Shown piece by piece: positions 60,561 to 64,000 of a DNA stretch of 64,000 bases. The DNA lies in NCBI RefSeq assembly GCF_000262305.1, contig NC_017910.1:3100001-3164000 (forward strand). Direction: 5' to 3'. This DNA comes from Shimwellia blattae DSM 4481 = NBRC 105725. GTDB lineage: Bacteria > Pseudomonadota > Gammaproteobacteria > Enterobacterales > Enterobacteriaceae. Made by a program: the position numbers and the translations under genes. The notes below the pieces were generated by a model. It did no database searches. It was given only the letters and a program-made list of their open reading frames with translations, and had not been told where the DNA came from. Positions within the stretch are counted from its first letter, which is position 1. Each line of letters starts with the position of its first letter.

Positions 60561-61316
60561 TTAATGGCCCTTGCCCTGCTGCTTATTCCAGCTGGCGAGG
60601 TTTTTCAGCGGTTGTCTGACATAAGGGCTCGCTTTAATCAGGGTAAATAGCAGGTTGTTGACCAGTTTCCCCACCCGGTCCACTGGCCGGTCAATATCGA
60701 GGAATAACACCGCGCGCAGTTTATCCGTGTCGTTGCGTACTTCGTGCTCGTAGGAGTCGTCAAAGATGATCACTTTGCCCTCTTCCCAGTGCAGGATCTG
60801 GTCATCCACGCGGATCCACAGCTTCTCTTTCGGTTGCGGGACAATCAGCCCGAGGTGGGCACGCACAACAGCCCGGGTGGGCCCTTTATGGGGAACAATA
60901 TGGTAATGGGGCTGAAGAATGGAAAACATGGCGGTGCGCATGCCGGGAATAGCGCTGACCGCCGCCGCCGTGCGCGGGCACAGGGCGCAGTTCTCCGCTA
61001 CCCGCTGGCCATACACATACAGGCCAAATGTTTTCCAGTTATCCCCCTGTGAAATGCGTTTCTGGTCGGGCGAGATCTGGTGAAAGGCGGGAATATCTTC
61101 CGGGTGCTCCAGCAGGTGGTCCAGCTCCTCGCGGATGGCAGGCCAGCTGGACTCCAGAGCGGCGACCCAGTCGAATTCGTGGTTGCCAATCTGGGGTGTG
61201 GTGGAAACCAGCGAGTGGCGCGACTGAAAGCGGCCATTCCAGCGCAGAAAACGCTTTCCGGTTTTAATTAACAGGCGGCGCAATAAAGGGCGCCGGGGCG
61301 ATGAAGTTGCAGGCAT
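60561..61316 (-). CDS. Aspartyl/asparaginyl beta-hydroxylase family protein (LpxO-like)
   Basis: 251 aa. The Fe(II)/2-oxoglutarate dioxygenase core is seen in HYHIVPHKGPTRAVVRAHLGLIVP and IIFDDSYEHEVRNDTDKLRAVLFLDIDRP, with histidines spaced as in this family. Members hydroxylate protein side chains or lipid A acyl chains (LpxO). A C-terminal stretch LVNNLLFTLIKASPYV is weakly hydrophobic. The substrate is not evident. It stands alone, with AT-rich DNA on both sides. Confidence 0.75.
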   Translation of the reverse strand: MPATSSPRRPLLRRLLIKTGKRFLRWNGRFQSRHSLVSTTPQIGNHEFDWVAALESSWPAIREELDHLLEHPEDIPAFHQISPDQKRISQGDNWKTFGLYVYGQRVAENCALCPRTAAAVSAIPGMRTAMFSILQPHYHIVPHKGPTRAVVRAHLGLIVPQPKEKLWIRVDDQILHWEEGKVIIFDDSYEHEVRNDTDKLRAVLFLDIDRPVDRVGKLVNNLLFTLIKASPYVRQPLKNLASWNKQQGKGH

Positions 61317-61663
61317 AAAAACGCTTCCTTTTATACAATCCCCGCATGGCTGAGGCGATATCCGGATGGCACAGCCAGCCGTGACTCCCCTTCAGATATA
61401 ACGGGTATAACCTGCCGGGCGCGGGCGGGGTATATTTCCCCGTTAGCATATCAGCGCGAACGGCAGCGATAATTCCGCCCTTAAAAATAACCAAAAATAT
61501 GACCAGAAGGCAGTCCGCCGGTTTAAAAAAAGCATGACGGACAGCATTGCCCGCACGAATATCTAAAAAACCGCGCGGTGAATTAAACGAAGCATATACA
61601 AATTAAACAGCCGAATAATAACCGGCCCGGGAAAACCCGGCGCAATATGCGCCGGATCCGGCG
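61317..61663. other. Intergenic region without a recognised gene
   Basis: 347 bp, first part GC-rich, then AT-rich. It would hold the promoter of the hydroxylase-like gene and the 3' end of the XRE-cupin gene. No convincing promoter, RNA or open frame was seen. Confidence 0.4.
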
Positions 61664-62269
61664 TCAGCGGCTGTGACGCTCGCTGACCGCCATGGTAAAG
61701 ACCACTTTCTCGCCGGATTCATTCGCGTAATAGTGGGGGGCATCGGCACGCATAATGGCAGAGCTGCCGCAGCCGACTTCATGGCGCTGCCCCTCCCGCC
61801 CGAGGATCAGCGTGCCCTGCTCTACGTGCAGTAATTCACAGGTGCCCTCAGGATGGGCCGGTGACGTGTAGCGCTCCCCGGGGTGCATTTCCCAGCGCCA
61901 CAGCTCTACCATGTCCGGGCCACTGGTGCCCGCCAGCAGGCGGGCGCTGCCCCCGGATTCCCCCTCCCAGAGTTGAGGAATATCCCGGGGGGCTATCAGG
62001 TGCACGCTGGGCTGTTCGGCAACATCGACAATATCCGCCACGGAGACAGACATCGCCGCCGAGATTTTGCACAGCATGGCGATACTGGGGTTCGCCAGGC
62101 AGCGCTCGATATCGACCAGCATCCCTTTGCTGATCCCCGCCCGGCGTGACAACTCATCCAGCGACAGTTTCTGGTTTTTACGGAAGGTTTTGATCCGTTC
62201 GGCAACCGCCTGATTCACCCGTTCGACGTCGGAACCGGTGCCGGTCATTATATTGACTTTTTTAGTCAT
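61664..62269 (-). CDS. XRE-cupin transcription regulator
   Basis: 201 aa. An N-terminal XRE helix-turn-helix (residues ~20-75: RIKTFRKNQKLSLDELSRRAGISKGMLVDIERCLANPSIAML) and a C-terminal cupin barrel (HPGERYTSPAHPEGTCELLHVEQGTLIL). Such regulators often sense a small metabolite handled by the neighbouring genes. It is divergent from the B3/4-domain gene with 43 bp between start codons, so probably controls it. Confidence 0.85.
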   Translation of the reverse strand: MTKKVNIMTGTGSDVERVNQAVAERIKTFRKNQKLSLDELSRRAGISKGMLVDIERCLANPSIAMLCKISAAMSVSVADIVDVAEQPSVHLIAPRDIPQLWEGESGGSARLLAGTSGPDMVELWRWEMHPGERYTSPAHPEGTCELLHVEQGTLILGREGQRHEVGCGSSAIMRADAPHYYANESGEKVVFTMAVSERHSR

Positions 62270-62312
62270 CGGTCGATAATGCGATATAAATTGGTCATTG
62301 AGAGATTATCTA

Positions 62313-63008
62313 ATGCTTTCCTTTTCCCCGTCAATTGACGATGCGGTAACCCGGATCGCGCCGGATTTTCGTGCCCTGAGTATTCTGGTTGAGAATGCCC
62401 GGGTGACTGAGCCCGGCATTGGCCCGGCGCAGTTACAGGCCGCCTGCCAGGAGGTACAGCATTCACTGCCCGCCTGGGCCCAGGCGCATATCGATGCCTG
62501 GCATGAAGTGTATAAAGCCTTTGGCGCCAAACCCAAACGCACCCCCTGCTCGGCAGATGCGCTGCTCAAAAGGGTGCTGCGCGATGGCGCCATCAGCCCG
62601 ATTGACCCGGTTGTTGATCTGTATAACGCCATCAGCATTCGCTATGCGCTGCCGGTAGGGGGTGAGAATCTCAGCGCTTATTGCGGCCAGCCGCGGCTGA
62701 CCGTGGCCCGGGGCGACGAACCTTTTGATGTTATCAAAGCGGGGCTGCCGGTGACGGAATACCCGCAGGCGGGGGAAGTTATCTGGCGCGATGATACCGG
62801 TGTGACCTGCCGGCGCTGGAACTGGCGCCAGGGGGTACGCACCCGGCTGAGCGCAGAGAATGAAAAAATGTGGTTTATCCTCGAAAGCCTCTCCCCCATG
62901 CCGCCGGAGGCCCTGTATAACGCCGGAGAAGCCCTCACCAACGGGCTGGCCGCCATGATGCCGCAGGCCAGTATCACCATGCTGCCCTGCGGTAACTTCG
63001 CTGAATAA
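62313..63008 (+). CDS. B3/4-domain protein (tRNA-synthetase-beta-like fold)
   Basis: 231 aa from ATG 62313 (GAGAG upstream). SADALLKRVLRDGAISPIDPVVDLYNAISIRYALPVGGENL is the B3/B4 domain known from phenylalanyl-tRNA synthetase beta, found alone in many bacteria and suggested to edit or bind tRNA or amino acids. Function is not established. It precedes the ABM-like gene by 20 bp and is divergent from the XRE-cupin regulator. Confidence 0.8.
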   Translation: MLSFSPSIDDAVTRIAPDFRALSILVENARVTEPGIGPAQLQAACQEVQHSLPAWAQAHIDAWHEVYKAFGAKPKRTPCSADALLKRVLRDGAISPIDPVVDLYNAISIRYALPVGGENLSAYCGQPRLTVARGDEPFDVIKAGLPVTEYPQAGEVIWRDDTGVTCRRWNWRQGVRTRLSAENEKMWFILESLSPMPPEALYNAGEALTNGLAAMMPQASITMLPCGNFAE

Positions 63009-63028
63009 CCGCCATGGGGAGCAATACC

Positions 63029-63379
63029 ATGTATCTGAGCAGTTTTATCTTCGACAAAAAAGCGTACGACGCAGAATTTTACGCCCTGGATGGGGAGATA
63101 GATAAACGGGCCCGCGCGCTGCCGGGGTTTATCGGCATGGAGAGCTTTACCGATGCCGGAACCGGCCGCCTGCTGAATAATTACTACTGGCGGGATCGCG
63201 CCAGTATGGATGCCCTGATAGCCGACGCCATGCACCTTAAAGCCAAGGCCGGTAGCGAGCGCTGGATCAGCGGCTACCAGACCGTGATTGCCCGGATTGA
63301 AGGGGCCCACAACGTTAACCTGCCCCACCCGCTGGCGGATCTTCCCCTGCGCTATACCCCGGAAAACCCCGGCGAATAA
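63029..63379 (+). CDS. ABM-like small protein (antibiotic biosynthesis monooxygenase fold)
   Basis: 116 aa from ATG 63029, with GGGGAG 7 nt before it; ATG 63014 is also in frame but overlaps that site. YLSSFIFDKKAYDAEFYALDGEIDKRARALPGFIGMESF and NNYYWRDRASMDALI are the dimeric ferredoxin-like ABM pattern. Activity is unknown. The 3' end overlaps the convergent MocR-like gene by 28 bp. Confidence 0.7.
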   Translation: MYLSSFIFDKKAYDAEFYALDGEIDKRARALPGFIGMESFTDAGTGRLLNNYYWRDRASMDALIADAMHLKAKAGSERWISGYQTVIARIEGAHNVNLPHPLADLPLRYTPENPGE

Positions 63380-64000
63380 CCCCGGCTCAGGGCCCCGCTG
63401 CGGGTAATGTACTGCCAGTGGGGCTGTAGCCGCTCCAGCGCGCTGCGCATGAAGGGTGGCTCCAGCGTAAAAGGCAGCCGCAGGTAGCGCTCAAAGGCCC
63501 CGTCAATACCGAAGCGGGTTCCGGCGCCTATCCGGATCCCGGCCAGTTCGGCGCTGGCGGCAAATGCACTCGCCAGCGGCCCGGGCAGCTCCACCCACCA
63601 GGAAAGCCCCCCTTCAGCCGGGAGCAGCCGCCACTGGGGAAACAGTTCGCCAACCAGTGCCGCCCCCGCATCCCGCCGCTGGCGCAGCATGGCGCGCCGC
63701 CCGGGCAGAAAGTGTTCCGCCTCCTGAAACAGGCTCACCGCCGCCAGCTGTTCCAGCAGCGGGGTGCCTAAATCCATGGTGCCGCGCACCTGCCGCAGGG
63801 CGCTGATGGTCTGGCTGGAGGCGCGGATCCACCCCAGGCGCAGCCCGCCCCAGAAACTCTTCCCCGCCGAGCCAAGAGTGATGACCAGGTCGGCATCATC
63901 CCAGGCCGCCAGCGGTGGCGGCGGCGGGCTACCGTACCAGAGGTCAACCATGGTTTCATCCACCACGATGGTGGTGCGGGTGTGGGCGGCAATCGCTGCC
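63352..64000 (-). CDS. MocR-like PLP-domain regulator (5' part missing)
   Basis: About 215 C-terminal residues; the gene continues past the right edge. IVVDETMVDLW (cofactor Asp), the PLP Lys in GSAGKSFWGGLRLGW, and RFGIDGAFERYLRLPFTLEP identify the fold-I aminotransferase domain of the MocR/GntR family or a close aminotransferase. The N-terminal wHTH, if any, is outside the window. Its stop lies inside the ABM-like gene. Confidence 0.8.
   Translation of the reverse strand, partial: AAIAAHTRTTIVVDETMVDLWYGSPPPPPLAAWDDADLVITLGSAGKSFWGGLRLGWIRASSQTISALRQVRGTMDLGTPLLEQLAAVSLFQEAEHFLPGRRAMLRQRRDAGAALVGELFPQWRLLPAEGGLSWWVELPGPLASAFAASAELAGIRIGAGTRFGIDGAFERYLRLPFTLEPPFMRSALERLQPHWQYITRSGALSRGYSPGFSGV

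Overview
The window looks like a chromosomal stretch from a GC-rich member of the Enterobacterales, in the Klebsiella / Citrobacter / Shimwellia area. The reasons are gene content and order (dha regulon, phoA, ccm, glaH-lhgD-gabDTP-glaR, mdtNOP-ytcA, nrf) and protein sequences close to the E. coli versions. I cannot name the species from sequence alone.

Layout. Bases 1-7406 hold the dihydroxyacetone branch of the dha regulon: dhaR (cut by the window edge) and dhaD on the minus strand, and divergent dhaK-dhaL-dhaM plus a second, ATP-dependent DHA kinase. Four similar dyads sit in two pairs in the shared control region. Next come phoA with a clear Pho box, a TumE/TumA-type toxin-antitoxin pair, the full ccmABCDEFGHI cytochrome c maturation operon (CcmH and CcmI as separate proteins), and a three-gene membrane-bound gluconate 2-dehydrogenase operon with a GntR-type palindrome upstream. 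A metal-chelate-type ABC importer whose promoter is overlapped by a 20-bp dyad, an HAAAP-family amino acid transporter, the mdtNOP-ytcA efflux cluster and the glutarate/4-aminobutyrate operon follow, up to about 37.3 kb.

Bases 37494-49565 are a type I-E CRISPR-Cas locus: a 38-repeat array, leader, cas2-cas1-cas6e-cas5e-cas7e-cse2-cse1 on the minus strand, and divergent cas3 on the plus strand. A HigBA-like toxin-antitoxin pair lies between cse1 and cas3. The most notable signal is between cse1 and that pair: two diverged CRISPR-repeat-like hairpins on the plus strand frame a short pseudo-spacer. The first 11 nt of the pseudo-spacer match a site 71 bp upstream, in the cse1 control region, and that site is preceded by AAG, a canonical I-E PAM. 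An extended -10 promoter starts just before the first hairpin. This has the layout of a crRNA-like guide that would lead Cascade to its own promoter region without a full-length match.

Bases 49586-54392 look more AT-rich: a MetC-like PLP lyase, a second HAAAP transporter, an IS3-family element with a 4-bp target duplication, and a LysR regulator. Bases 54389-60283 are the nrf ammonia-forming nitrite reductase operon. It lacks nrfF although the NrfA CWSCK haem site is intact, and nrfE appears to begin at CTG. The last 3.5 kb hold an aspartyl/asparaginyl hydroxylase-like protein, an XRE-cupin regulator, a B3/4-domain protein, a small ABM-like protein and a truncated MocR-like regulator.

Together the genes describe a facultative anaerobe that handles DHA/glycerol, oxidises gluconate in the periplasm, uses nitrite as electron acceptor (ccm and nrf make the c-type cytochromes that both need), and carries a CRISPR-Cas locus with what looks like built-in self-regulation.
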